A DNA stretch of 23,709 nt, from the NCBI GenBank assembly GCA_002316675.1, contig DCDZ01000048.1:1-23709 (forward strand), read 5' to 3'. The notes under the pieces are model-generated. The model saw nothing but the letters and a program-made list of their open reading frames with translations. It searched no databases and was not told the DNA's origin. This document shows, in pieces, positions 1-7,151 of the stretch. A program made the position numbers and the translations under genes. The stretch's first letter is position 1. Each line of letters starts with the position of its first letter. The DNA is from Tyzzerella sp. UBA1042. Its GTDB lineage: Bacteria > Bacillota > Clostridia > Lachnospirales > Anaerotignaceae.

Positions 1-510
1 ACCAGAGCATATAAGGCGGCGTACCCAAAAGTAAAAAAAGATGATGTAGCGGCTCAGGCAGGTAGCAGGATGTTGAGAAATGTCAAGGTATCAGCCTATA
101 TCGAAAAACGTATAAAGGAACGAGAGAAGCGCACTGAGATCACTCAGGATATGGTTCTTAAGGAGTTGGCGGCTATTGGGTTTGCCAATGGTTCTGACTT
201 TGCGAAGGTAGTTGAGAGAACCATGAAGGATAAACTTGGGAATTTTATAATTGACGGAAATACAGGAGAGCCAATAAAGTGCAAGACGGTTGATTTGATT
301 CTTACTGATGATTTGCCTGAGGAGAAGAAAAAAGCAATATCGGGAATTAAAGAAGGAGCAAACGGAATCGAAGTTAAACTCAACGATAAAGTAAAAGCGC
401 TTGAACTCCTGGGCAAGCATTTAGGCATGTTTGAAAAGAGCGATAATAACGAGGAAGCTCTTAACAAACTGGATAGCATTCTGGAGGGAATCAACCATGC
501 AACTAAGTAA
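1..510 (+). CDS. terS: Terminase small subunit (5' partial)
   Basis: The reading frame is open from base 1 without a start, so the N-terminus lies outside the window. The first residues (RAYKAAYPKVKKDD, then AGSRMLRN and AYIEKRI) match the DNA-binding helix-turn-helix of the Terminase_2 family, in which an AxxAGY-like helix precedes an AxRLL-N-V-AYI segment. Small terminases recognise the phage packaging site and load the large subunit. The ATG at 70 is internal to this domain and is not the true start. The next gene begins 14 bases before this stop, so the two are translationally coupled. The C-terminal part is acidic and helical, as expected for oligomerisation and binding of the large subunit. 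The domain recognition and the neighbouring large terminase make the call firm. Confidence 0.88.
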   Translation, partial: TRAYKAAYPKVKKDDVAAQAGSRMLRNVKVSAYIEKRIKEREKRTEITQDMVLKELAAIGFANGSDFAKVVERTMKDKLGNFIIDGNTGEPIKCKTVDLILTDDLPEEKKKAISGIKEGANGIEVKLNDKVKALELLGKHLGMFEKSDNNEEALNKLDSILEGINHATK

Positions 511-1708
511 CATGCAAAAAGAGTTTTGGAATAATGCAAATTCCCGTTGGAATGTGAAATCAGGGGCTACACGTTCAGGCAAGACTTACCTTGACTATTA
601 TATCATTCCTCGTAGAATTCGGGCTGTAGCAGGCAAGGAGGGTCTTGTGGTTATCCTTGGCAACACGAAAGGGACATTGCAAAGAAATATTATTGAGCCG
701 CTCCAGAAGATATTTACCCCTGCGTTGGTTTCTGATATTCGGTCAGACAATACAGCGATGTTGTTCGGTGAAAAATGCTACTGTTTGGGTGCAGATAAGA
801 TTAATCAGGTTGACCGTATTCGAGGATCCAGTATTAAGTATTGCTATGGTGACGAGGTTGTAACATGGCATGAGGATGTATTCAACATGCTTAAGTCCCG
901 TCTGGATAAGCCCTATAGCTGTTTTGACGGCACTTGTAACCCTGACAATCCAAATCATTGGTTTTATAAATTTCTGCACAGTGATGCAGATTTATTTTTG
1001 CAAAATTACACCATTGAGGATAATCCCTTTTTGGATAAAGGTTTCATAGAGAACTTGAAAAAGGAGTATTTCGGTACCGTTCTCTATGACCGCTACATAT
1101 TAGGCAAATGGGCATTGGCAGAGGGTTTGATTTACAAGCAATTTGCCGATAATCCCGAAAGATTTATGATTCCCAAAGACAAACTTCCCGTCAGATTTGA
1201 GAGCATCAATATCGGTCACGATTTTGGCGGCAACAAATCCAACCATGCTTTTGTGGCCACGGGCATTTCTTTCGACAATCATGTTTATAAGCTGAGAGCC
1301 AAAAGCATCAAAGCAACGGGCATGAGTTTTACACAGTTGGAACGAGAGTTCGTTTCTTTTGTAGAAGGAGTTATTCGGGATTATGGTTATCCTGATGGGG
1401 TGTATTGTGACAGTGCCGAGCAGACCATGATTAACAGTTACCGCCAGCACACTTCATACCCCGTATACAACAGTTTGAAGAAGCCTATTAACGATCGTAT
1501 CCGATGCACCCTATTACTCATGGGTGCGGAACGGTATCACATTGTAGAGGGTGAATGCGACGACCTTGTAAACGGTCTGAAAACAGCGGTATGGGATGAA
1601 AAAAGTTTAGAGGATAAGCGTCTGGACGATGGTACCAGCGACATTGATATACTGGACGCTGACGAATACAGTTTTGAATATAATATTTACAGATTGGTAG
1701 GTGATTAA
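497..1708 (+). CDS. terL: Terminase large subunit, PBSX type
   Basis: Packaging ATPase and nuclease that pumps phage DNA into the prohead. The ATG at 497 is chosen because GGAGGG (483-488) sits 8 bases upstream; the frame stays open further left but without a comparable site. The protein has 403 residues, normal for the family. Walker A is GATRSGKT at residues 23-30, and a hydrophobic strand ending in D119-E120 is the Walker B. A second half begins near residue 235 with GHDFGG (D242), followed by YCDSAE near 305 and an acidic cluster DILDADEYSFEY near 385. These fit the three metal-binding aspartates of the RNase H-like nuclease (Terminase_3C). It overlaps the small subunit gene by 14 bases and is followed after 2 bases by the portal gene. 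Confidence 0.95.
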   Translation: MQLSNMQKEFWNNANSRWNVKSGATRSGKTYLDYYIIPRRIRAVAGKEGLVVILGNTKGTLQRNIIEPLQKIFTPALVSDIRSDNTAMLFGEKCYCLGADKINQVDRIRGSSIKYCYGDEVVTWHEDVFNMLKSRLDKPYSCFDGTCNPDNPNHWFYKFLHSDADLFLQNYTIEDNPFLDKGFIENLKKEYFGTVLYDRYILGKWALAEGLIYKQFADNPERFMIPKDKLPVRFESINIGHDFGGNKSNHAFVATGISFDNHVYKLRAKSIKATGMSFTQLEREFVSFVEGVIRDYGYPDGVYCDSAEQTMINSYRQHTSYPVYNSLKKPINDRIRCTLLLMGAERYHIVEGECDDLVNGLKTAVWDEKSLEDKRLDDGTSDIDILDADEYSFEYNIYRLVGD

Positions 1709-1710
1709 GG

Positions 1711-3033
1711 GTGCTGAAAACGCTATGGAAATACATATTACGGCTGTTTGGAATTGAAAAAACAGATACCACAGACGCGCAGATGTCAAAGAATGCTGTA
1801 TATTCAAAGCAGTTCGAGGATACGGAAGCTATCAATTTCACCGCCATATTTGCCGCCAAGTTGACCACGCTTTCTGTCAGTGAAAGCACAGCGGATATTG
1901 TGGGGGACAATGCAAGGGTGGCCTTGTTGGATGAATGCATGAGCGATGCATGGGCGAAAATCAAACGGATTACTTCCCGAATGCTGGGTACTGGTGGGTG
2001 CGCCATTGTTCCGTATGTGCAGGATGGAGAAATCCATTTTGATGTTGTTGCACAGGACAGAATCGCTATCCATGAAAAGAAGGGCGATCGCATTACAGCA
2101 GCGACCATACTTGCGGACAGCATTATCCAAGGCACAAGGAAATATTATCGTTGGGTGAATTATGAAATTGAGAATAATACGGTACTCATTACCAACAAGG
2201 TAACCGATGAATCTGGAAAGGATGCATTTATCCAGCAGTGGGCAGGCATTGAGGATAGGTCAATTACCGGTGTTGACAGGGTGCTATTTGCTTATTTCAA
2301 GTCTCCTGTGGATAATCGGAAATTCAGCGATTTCTACGGCGTACCCATTACATATGGTTGCGATACAATTATAAAAGAAATTTATGACTGCTTTAAACAG
2401 ATTCAGGATGAATACAGTCTGAAAGAAGTTAAAGTATTTGCTGATGAACGAATGTTCAAAAAAGACCCGAAGACCAACGATTACAAGATTCCTAGTAAAA
2501 TGTTTTTTGCGACGCATGGCAATGAAACAGGCCCTATGATTGAGACATTCAGTCCTGACATTCGAGACAGCAGCTACTACAGCCGTTTGCAGTACCTTTA
2601 TGAACTGCTGGAGCGTGCCATCGGCACAAGCAAGGGCGTTTTAACAGCACCCGAAACAAGGGGAGCCACGGCAACGGAAATCAAAGCCGGGCTGTATGAT
2701 ACCTATGCAATGATTGGGGATATTCGGACGGTTATCGAAAACGGCATGAAGGATTATATTTATGCCTGTAATGTGCTTGCCAACTATTACGGCATTGCAC
2801 CTCAAGGGGAATATGAATTAGCATTTGACTGGTCGTATTCTCTGATTGAAAGTTCTGCTGAAACATGGGCACAGTTGAAAGATGCGCAGTCCATGGGCAT
2901 CAAGAGAAAGGCAGAGTTGCGGCAATGGCTGAACCCCAATGAATCCGCTGACGATGCACAGGCGGTCATTGATGAAATAAAAAAGAGTGATCCTCCTTTG
3001 GATGCCATGGGTTTTGGCAAGTTCGGAAGCTAG
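1711..3033 (+). CDS. Phage portal protein, SPP1 Gp6-like
   Basis: A 440-residue protein that forms the dodecameric portal ring at one capsid vertex, through which DNA enters and leaves. It is assigned from position directly after the large terminase, from length, and from sequence character: an N-terminal helical part, a mixed wing and stem region, and the RAIGTSKGVLTAPETRG segment around residues 297-315. That segment resembles the conserved region of the Gp6-like portal family, and a helical C-terminus with acidic residues follows it. The start is GTG at 1711 with AGGTGA (1699-1704) 6 bases upstream. The minor capsid gene follows after 8 bases, the usual arrangement in A118-like and TP901-1-like phages. 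Confidence 0.9.
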   Translation: MLKTLWKYILRLFGIEKTDTTDAQMSKNAVYSKQFEDTEAINFTAIFAAKLTTLSVSESTADIVGDNARVALLDECMSDAWAKIKRITSRMLGTGGCAIVPYVQDGEIHFDVVAQDRIAIHEKKGDRITAATILADSIIQGTRKYYRWVNYEIENNTVLITNKVTDESGKDAFIQQWAGIEDRSITGVDRVLFAYFKSPVDNRKFSDFYGVPITYGCDTIIKEIYDCFKQIQDEYSLKEVKVFADERMFKKDPKTNDYKIPSKMFFATHGNETGPMIETFSPDIRDSSYYSRLQYLYELLERAIGTSKGVLTAPETRGATATEIKAGLYDTYAMIGDIRTVIENGMKDYIYACNVLANYYGIAPQGEYELAFDWSYSLIESSAETWAQLKDAQSMGIKRKAELRQWLNPNESADDAQAVIDEIKKSDPPLDAMGFGKFGS

Positions 3034-3041
3034 GTGATTAA

Positions 3042-4556
3042 ATGCTAACCGAGGAAGAATTAAATTATCTGGCTGATATTTTTTCTGAGCGTTTCGGGGA
3101 TGTTGGAGCAAAGATATTGCGGGATATTGCCATTTCCTTGAAAGAAACGGGTGATCTCATCCCATCCTACTCAAAGAAACTGCAACAACTGTATGAGTAT
3201 GGCTATGATGTAAATTTGATTACAAAGGAGTTAGCCAGGGAATCAGGTAAAAGCTTTGCAGAGATTGAAAAGCTGTATGAATCCGTGGCGCAAGAGGGGT
3301 ATGGATGGGCGAAACCGTTTTATGATGCAAAGGACATGGCTCAGATTCCTCTTGCTGAAAACAAGGCTCTGCAAACCATCCTGCAATCAGCTGCCAAGGT
3401 AACAAGGGGCAATTTACAAAACATAAGCAATACAACAATGTTGGGTATTGGCGGTGGCCAAGAGTTTCAACCCATTGCCTCCTTTTACAAAAAGACAGTG
3501 GATAGAGCGATCACGGCAGCTGCTACGGGAGCCGAGGACTATAATACGGTAATTAAAAATGCTATCAAGGAAATGGGTGAAAGCGGTCTTAGAGTGCAGT
3601 ATGAAAAAGGCTATACAAAGCGTCTGGATAGTGCCATTCGTCAGAATGTTCTTGACGGTGTTAGCTATATCGCCCAAGAAACTGCCAAGGCTACAGGGGA
3701 GGAATTCGGGGCTGACGGTGTGGAAATATCTGCTCATAGCCCCTGCGCTCCTGATCATATCCCGTATCAGGGCAGGCAATATAGCGCAAAAGAATTTGAC
3801 AAGTTGCAAGGGGAGTTAAAACGTCCTATCGGTCAATGGAACTGCCGCCATATTGCATACCCGATTTTGTTAGGCATTAGCGTTCCTGCAAACAGCAAAA
3901 AGGAATTGGCTGAAATGCAGCAATATTCTAATGAAAAATTCATGATTGATGGTAAGGAGTACACGAGATATGAATGTACACAGATTCAGCGGAAACTTGA
4001 AACTGCTATCCGTTATGCCAGAGAGGAAAAACAGTTGTATCAGGCTGTAAATGATGCTGATTTAGTGCGCGGGGCCACGGGCAAGATAAGGATTCTTTCC
4101 AACAAATATATTGAGGTTGGAGAAAAGGCAGGCTTGCCCACAAGGGCTGAGAGAATGAGAACGGTTTCGAACCAGCTAAAAGAAAAAGAAGTTAGAGTAA
4201 ACAATTTCATATCGTTGCCCAAGACCAAGGATGTAAAAATTTCCTCTGATAAATTTACAAAATATGCGTTAAATAAAGATAAAGATTATAACAAGGCTGT
4301 AGCATTCGAAAAGGCTTTAGGGTATAATATAGACAACGCAGAGGATTTAATTGCGGCCATTAGAAAGAATTCTAGCAGATACCCCGCAACAGAAAAGCCT
4401 GATTTGGGTTACGGTAAAAGATACGAAGTATTAATGCCTCTAGTTGGCCCGAATGGCAAACAGGCTAATGTAAAAACAGCTTGGATTCATGACAAAGAAA
4501 CAGGCGAACTGAGATTGACAAGTGCGTATGTTACCAGTAAAAAGGCAAAGGAGTGA
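3042..4556 (+). CDS. Phage minor capsid protein 2 with C-terminal toxin-like domain
   Basis: A 504-residue protein in two parts. Residues 1 to about 340 match the Phage_min_cap2 family, a minor head protein made between portal and scaffold. The diagnostic stretch is HSPCAPDH, YQGRQYSAKEF, RPIGQWNCRH and YPILLG, around residues 228-285. Residues about 395-504 form a separate domain: SSDKFTKYALNKDKDYNKA, a short helical part, then YEVLMPLVGPNGKQANVKTA and WIHDKETGELRLTSAY. From memory this resembles DUF6883, a domain seen at the C-terminus of polymorphic toxins. That match is by eye and the function is inferred only. The downstream 58-residue gene begins 5 bases after the stop and could be its partner. 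Minor head proteins of this kind can be injected with DNA, so a cargo domain is plausible. Confidence 0.85.
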   Translation: MLTEEELNYLADIFSERFGDVGAKILRDIAISLKETGDLIPSYSKKLQQLYEYGYDVNLITKELARESGKSFAEIEKLYESVAQEGYGWAKPFYDAKDMAQIPLAENKALQTILQSAAKVTRGNLQNISNTTMLGIGGGQEFQPIASFYKKTVDRAITAAATGAEDYNTVIKNAIKEMGESGLRVQYEKGYTKRLDSAIRQNVLDGVSYIAQETAKATGEEFGADGVEISAHSPCAPDHIPYQGRQYSAKEFDKLQGELKRPIGQWNCRHIAYPILLGISVPANSKKELAEMQQYSNEKFMIDGKEYTRYECTQIQRKLETAIRYAREEKQLYQAVNDADLVRGATGKIRILSNKYIEVGEKAGLPTRAERMRTVSNQLKEKEVRVNNFISLPKTKDVKISSDKFTKYALNKDKDYNKAVAFEKALGYNIDNAEDLIAAIRKNSSRYPATEKPDLGYGKRYEVLMPLVGPNGKQANVKTAWIHDKETGELRLTSAYVTSKKAKE

Positions 4557-4561
4557 TATGA

Positions 4562-4738
4562 GTGACAATCAAGTTATATGATGAAGTGAAACTAAAAGAC
4601 GGTAGAGAGGCTCATATTGTGGAAATTTATGAGCAGGGTGTGGCGTACGAAGCAGACATCAAACTTCCTGACGGGGAGTATGATACCGACACAGTGAAAC
4701 ACGAAGAAATTATGGAAATTTTAAGCAATAAAGATTAA
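4562..4738 (+). CDS. 58-residue SH3-like small protein (DUF4926-like), possible immunity partner
   Basis: GTG start at 4562 with AAAGGAG (4547-4553) 8 bases upstream. An ATG at 4558 lies in another frame and stops after seven codons. The protein begins MTIKLYDEVKLKDGREAHIV and continues EIYEQGVAYEADI, LPDGEYDTDTVKHEEI. This is a short all-beta pattern (YDEV-L-DGR-A-IVEIY-G-AYEA) like the DUF4926 small SH3-type proteins, which in my memory often sit beside DUF6883 proteins. It is tightly coupled to the minor capsid gene whose C-terminus carries the DUF6883-like domain, and a strong terminator follows directly. A role as immunity or chaperone protein for that domain is inference. It could instead be a small head accessory protein. 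Confidence 0.7.
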   Translation: MTIKLYDEVKLKDGREAHIVEIYEQGVAYEADIKLPDGEYDTDTVKHEEIMEILSNKD

Positions 4739-4769
4739 ACCACTTAAACAAACGTTTAGGTGGTTTTTT
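4739..4769 (+). terminator. Intrinsic terminator after the minor capsid and partner genes
   Basis: An 11-bp stem pairs 4739-4749 (ACCACTTAAAC) with 4754-4764 (GTTTAGGTGGT), with one T-G wobble and a 4-base loop, followed by a run of six T (4764-4769). It begins directly after the stop codon at 4738. It lies inside the late operon, before the scaffold and capsid genes. Confidence 0.85.
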
Positions 4770-4798
4770 CATATAATAAATTATAGGAGGTACAAACA

Positions 4799-4951
4799 AT
4801 GGATTTAAGAGAAGCAAAACAAATCTTGGATGAACAAATAGCGTTATTGGTCAAATGGAATAGAGATAATATTAATTATGAGCCTGAACAGGTGAGGAAA
4901 AATACAGAAACAATTGCTACTATTCTTTTTCACAAAGATTTTCGGCCTTAA
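4799..4951 (+). CDS. Hypothetical 50-residue protein
   Basis: Starts MDLREAKQILDEQIALLVKW and ends TILFHKDFRP. AGGAGG (4785-4790) lies 8 bases before the ATG, a very good ribosome site, which is the main support. The product looks helical and mildly acidic in its first half. I recognise no family. The last 32 bases overlap, tail to tail, the minus-strand gene at 4920-5069. It sits in the small cassette between the 15-bp direct repeats and may be a cargo gene rather than a structural one. Confidence 0.6.
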   Translation: MDLREAKQILDEQIALLVKWNRDNINYEPEQVRKNTETIATILFHKDFRP

Positions 4952-5069
4952 TATTTTTGTATATGTAATTGTAAGTTTCAACTACTTTTTCAGCCGTTTT
5001 ATCTTCTGTATTGTACAGCGAACCAGTGCTTAATTTTAATAGTTCGAGTGCTAAATCTTCTCTTGTCAT
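4920..5069 (-). CDS. Hypothetical 49-residue protein on the opposite strand
   Basis: Almost the only gene of the phage region on the minus strand. The ATG at 5069 is preceded by GGGAGGTG, 6 bases away, and by a good promoter (5113-5141, minus strand). The frame is open further upstream, but the ribosome site fixes this start. The protein begins MTREDLALELLKLSTGSLYN and continues TEDKTAEKVVETYNYIYKNI. It resembles small helical proteins of Clostridia phages of the form M-x-REDLALEL...ETYNYIYKNI, of unknown function. It overlaps the end of the plus-strand 50-residue gene by 32 bases. Having its own promoter suggests it can be expressed in the lysogen. Confidence 0.7.
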   Translation of the reverse strand: MTREDLALELLKLSTGSLYNTEDKTAEKVVETYNYIYKNIKAENLCEKE

Positions 5070-5112
5070 GTAACCACCTCCCTTCAAGGTGATTATGTTC
5101 AGGCTCAGTTTT

Positions 5113-5141
5113 ATTTTACGGCTGAAATTGTGTTTTATCAA
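5113..5141 (-). promoter_or_regulatory. Sigma-A-type promoter for the minus-strand 49-residue gene
   Basis: Read on the minus strand, TTGATA (5141-5136) is the -35 box and TAAAAT (5118-5113) the -10 box, with exactly 17 bases between them. Each box differs from consensus at few positions. Transcription would start near 5106, giving a leader of about 37 bases before the ATG at 5069. Confidence 0.65.
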
Positions 5142-5169
5142 ATAATAAATTATAGGGGGTGATTCCAAA

Positions 5170-5196
5170 ATGAAAAAGCTACCAATTGGACTTTGA
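5170..5196 (+). CDS. Possible 8-codon leader ORF before the scaffold gene
   Basis: ATG at 5170 reads MKKLPIGL then TGA. The ribosome site AGGGGGTGA, ending about 8 bases upstream, is strong. The last sense codon and stop form CTT-TGA-C, the same heptamer at which the RF2 gene undergoes +1 frameshifting. A +1 shift would add 20 residues starting DTEVIPFISSLS. No Shine-Dalgarno-like stimulator stands directly upstream of the heptamer as in RF2. It may be a leader peptide, part of the structured leader, or chance. Confidence 0.3.
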   Translation: MKKLPIGL

Positions 5197-5345
5197 CACG
5201 GAGGTGATCCCTTTTATCTCGTCTTTGAGTACAGACGTTAAACAGGCTCTTTTTTGATGCAAATTACCCGAGCCTAGGGAATAAATAGGCGGCTCAATAC
5301 CAGGACTGGCTGGAGAAAAAGGACAGAGTGACGAAAGGAGAAAAT
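5197..5345 (+). ncRNA. Structured leader RNA upstream of the GP20 scaffold gene (GP20-a/b motif candidate)
   Basis: This noncoding stretch lies between the cassette and the scaffold gene. Visible helices: CGTCT (5220-5224) with AGACG (5233-5237), loop 8; AGGCTC (5244-5249) with GAGCCT (5270-5275), loop 20; and two competing helices that reuse the same bases, GAGCC (5270-5274) with GGCTC (5291-5295) and GCCTA (5272-5276) with TAGGC (5286-5290). CCAG (5300-5303) can pair with CTGG (5306-5309). The alternative pairing looks like a switch. Conserved RNA motifs named GP20-a and GP20-b have been described upstream of phage GP20 genes, and the next gene is a GP20 protein. I cannot tell which motif fits. 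The scaffold ribosome site (5334-5340) lies at its end. Confidence 0.5.
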
Positions 5346-5347
5346 AT

Positions 5348-5950
5348 ATGGAATGGTTAAAAGAACTTTTGAAAGGTCTGGAAGGTGCAGAGGATTTAGA
5401 AAAAAAGATTGCCGGGGGTATTGGCAAAAACTTTGTTTCTAAGGATGATTTCAACACCTTGAATGCCACAAAAAAGAAGCTGGAGGGTGACATTGTTTCT
5501 CTCAAGGCTGACTTGGAAAACGGTGATGATTTCAAGGGGAAATTTGAAGCATTGGAGAAGCAAGTCAAAGCAGATAAAGAAGCCGCTGAACTTGCTACAA
5601 AGCAGGCCGCACAGGAAACAGAATTCCAGACCCGTTTCACCGGTGTTGTGGGCGAACAGAAATGGCGGGATGAACTTACAGGCAATGCGGTTTTTGCTGA
5701 GTTCAAAAAGGCTGTAGCAGATGAAGCCAACAAGGGCAAGGGCGACAAGGATATTCTGGATGCTTTGACCAAGGATAAGAATTATTTTGAAAACCCGAAT
5801 AAACCTGCCAATATGCCTAGTATGGGCAAGGTTGATTTTAGCAAGGTAACAAAAGAACAGTTTGCAAAGATGGGCTACAAAGACAAAGTGGCCTTGTTCA
5901 ATGAAGACAAGGCACTGTACAACTCATTAAGTGAAAAACAAGCGGAATAA
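5348..5950 (+). CDS. Phage scaffold protein, GP20 family
   Basis: A 200-residue capsid scaffold of the Phage_GP20 family. It starts MEWLKELLKG. Residues about 25-100 are a charged coiled coil (AEDLEKKIAGGIGKNFVSK, KKKLEGDIVSLKADLENG, EALEKQVKADKEAAEL). A more globular part follows, and a short Lys-rich C-terminus ends in KVDFSKVTKEQFAKMGYKDK, which probably contacts the coat protein. Scaffolds of this type fill the prohead and leave before packaging is complete. The start has AAAGGAG 7 bases upstream. The major capsid gene follows after 19 bases. Its expression may be tuned by the structured leader directly upstream, since scaffold must be made in a set ratio to coat protein. Confidence 0.87.
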   Translation: MEWLKELLKGLEGAEDLEKKIAGGIGKNFVSKDDFNTLNATKKKLEGDIVSLKADLENGDDFKGKFEALEKQVKADKEAAELATKQAAQETEFQTRFTGVVGEQKWRDELTGNAVFAEFKKAVADEANKGKGDKDILDALTKDKNYFENPNKPANMPSMGKVDFSKVTKEQFAKMGYKDKVALFNEDKALYNSLSEKQAE

Positions 5951-5969
5951 GAAAGGAATGTGAAAATAT

Positions 5970-6983
5970 ATGGGACAGACAAAATTATCTAACATCATTA
6001 ACCCTGAGGTTATGGCTGACATGATCAGCGCAAGCCTCCCCAAAAAGATTAAGTTTTCTCCGATTGCAAGGATTGACAACACCCTTGCAGGGCAGGCAGG
6101 TAATACAATTACCGTACCAAAATATGCATACATCGGGGATGCAGAAGACGTTGCCGAAGGTGTGGCAATGGGTACAACTGTTTTGACTGCAAGCACCACA
6201 CAGGCAACTGTAAAAAAGGCTGGTAAAGCGGTTGAAATTACAGATGAAGCCGCCTTAAGCGGTTATGGCGATCCTGTAGGGGAAGCTGCAAATCAGTTGA
6301 CCATGGCAATTGCCGCAAAGGTTGATAATGATTGCCATGACGCATTGTTGGGCGCCTCTTTGGTTTATGATGGCACAGCAAGTGCAATCGGCTATGAAGG
6401 GGTAGTGAACGCGATTGATTTGTTTGAGGATGAATCTGATACACCTACAAGCAAGATTGTCTTTTTGAATCCGAAACAGGTTACGCAGTTGAGAAAAGAT
6501 GAAGATTTCAAGGACATTAACAAGTATCCCATGCCTGTAATCATGAACGGCACCATTGGCTCTGTGGCTGGTTGTCAGGTGGTTACATCCAAGAAAATCA
6601 AGGAATACGGCTATGTAAAAGATAATTCCGCAGGCACAATTACGATCGTGTCCGACGCTACCACCGAAGATGCCACAAATAAGCGTCTTGGAACAATTCA
6701 GCCTTTGACATTTGAAACATTGGTCGTGGGCGACAAGGTGAAGGTTCTGAAATATTACATTAACCCGGTTGTTGTAACAGCGGCAATTGACCCGAATCAA
6801 GAAGCAAATGCAGACGGGTTCAGTGAAGAATCTCCTGCGCTCACGATTTATACAAAGCGTAATGTTGAAGCAGAAAGCGACAGAGATATTCTTGCAAAAA
6901 CAACGGTTATTTCTGCCGACGAACATTATGCGGCAGTGCTTTCCAATGATTCCAAGGTGGTTCTTGCAAAATTCAAGGCATAA
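5970..6983 (+). CDS. Major capsid protein, N4-gp56-like HK97-fold family
   Basis: A 337-residue coat protein. The N-terminal part (INPEVMADMISASLPKKIKF, SPIARIDNTLAGQAGNTITV, PKYAYIGDAEDVAEG) and the segment KAGKAVEITDEAALSGYGDP are typical of the family annotated as N4-gp56 family major capsid protein, found in many Clostridia and Bacilli prophages. Hundreds of copies form the capsid shell, and no separate protease is visible. The order scaffold then coat supports the call. The start at 5970 has GAAAGGA 12 bases upstream. The region around residues 215-300 is more variable and may be a surface-exposed insertion. Confidence 0.92.
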   Translation: MGQTKLSNIINPEVMADMISASLPKKIKFSPIARIDNTLAGQAGNTITVPKYAYIGDAEDVAEGVAMGTTVLTASTTQATVKKAGKAVEITDEAALSGYGDPVGEAANQLTMAIAAKVDNDCHDALLGASLVYDGTASAIGYEGVVNAIDLFEDESDTPTSKIVFLNPKQVTQLRKDEDFKDINKYPMPVIMNGTIGSVAGCQVVTSKKIKEYGYVKDNSAGTITIVSDATTEDATNKRLGTIQPLTFETLVVGDKVKVLKYYINPVVVTAAIDPNQEANADGFSEESPALTIYTKRNVEAESDRDILAKTTVISADEHYAAVLSNDSKVVLAKFKA

Positions 6984-6995
6984 GGCGGTGATTTT

Positions 6996-7133
6996 ATGCT
7001 GTTAAGACGGTACAAGAAAACTGAAATGACTGAAAGTGATGTAATTACTGAGGCTGTGGAAAAAGAAACTGAAACGACTGAAAAGCCAAAATCGAAAGGT
7101 CGAAAAAAGGCTGAGCAGGAGAAGAAGGACTAA
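6996..7133 (+). CDS. Small highly charged protein after the capsid gene
   Basis: 45 residues, MLLRRYKKTEMTESD and so on, ending in a basic tail PKSKGRKKAEQEKKD. An acidic middle (EAVEKETETTEK) precedes the Lys/Arg-rich end. The ATG at 6996 follows AAGGCGGTGA by a few bases and lies 12 bases after the capsid stop; the next gene starts 18 bases later. Its position between the coat protein and first connector is normal for A118-like phages, which carry short charged ORFs there. Function is unknown; the basic end could contact DNA or capsid. Confidence 0.65.
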   Translation: MLLRRYKKTEMTESDVITEAVEKETETTEKPKSKGRKKAEQEKKD

Positions 7134-7151
7134 GAAAGGTAGGCGGTTTCA

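Larger units (their letters stand above)
4773..5156. repeat. 15-bp direct repeat pair bounding a small-gene cassette
   Basis: ATAATAAATTATAGG occurs at 4773-4787 and again, identical, at 5142-5156, 369 bases apart. Each copy runs straight into a purine-rich ribosome site (AGGAGG after the first, GGGGGTGA after the second) before an ATG. Between the copies lie two small convergent genes. The repeats could be the junctions of an inserted or duplicated segment, or two copies of a useful leader. The first copy overlaps a TATAAT at 4772-4777. Confidence 0.6.

Noticed and set aside
1518..2135. 205-codon minus-strand ORF across the terminase and portal genes
   Set aside because: Shadow of two recognised genes, low-quality composition and no start signal.
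5200..5347. Coding remnants in the leader (frames reading DTEVIPFISSLS and YQDWLEKKDRV)
   Set aside because: Frames are short, stop in several places and lack starts; paired helices explain the sequence better.
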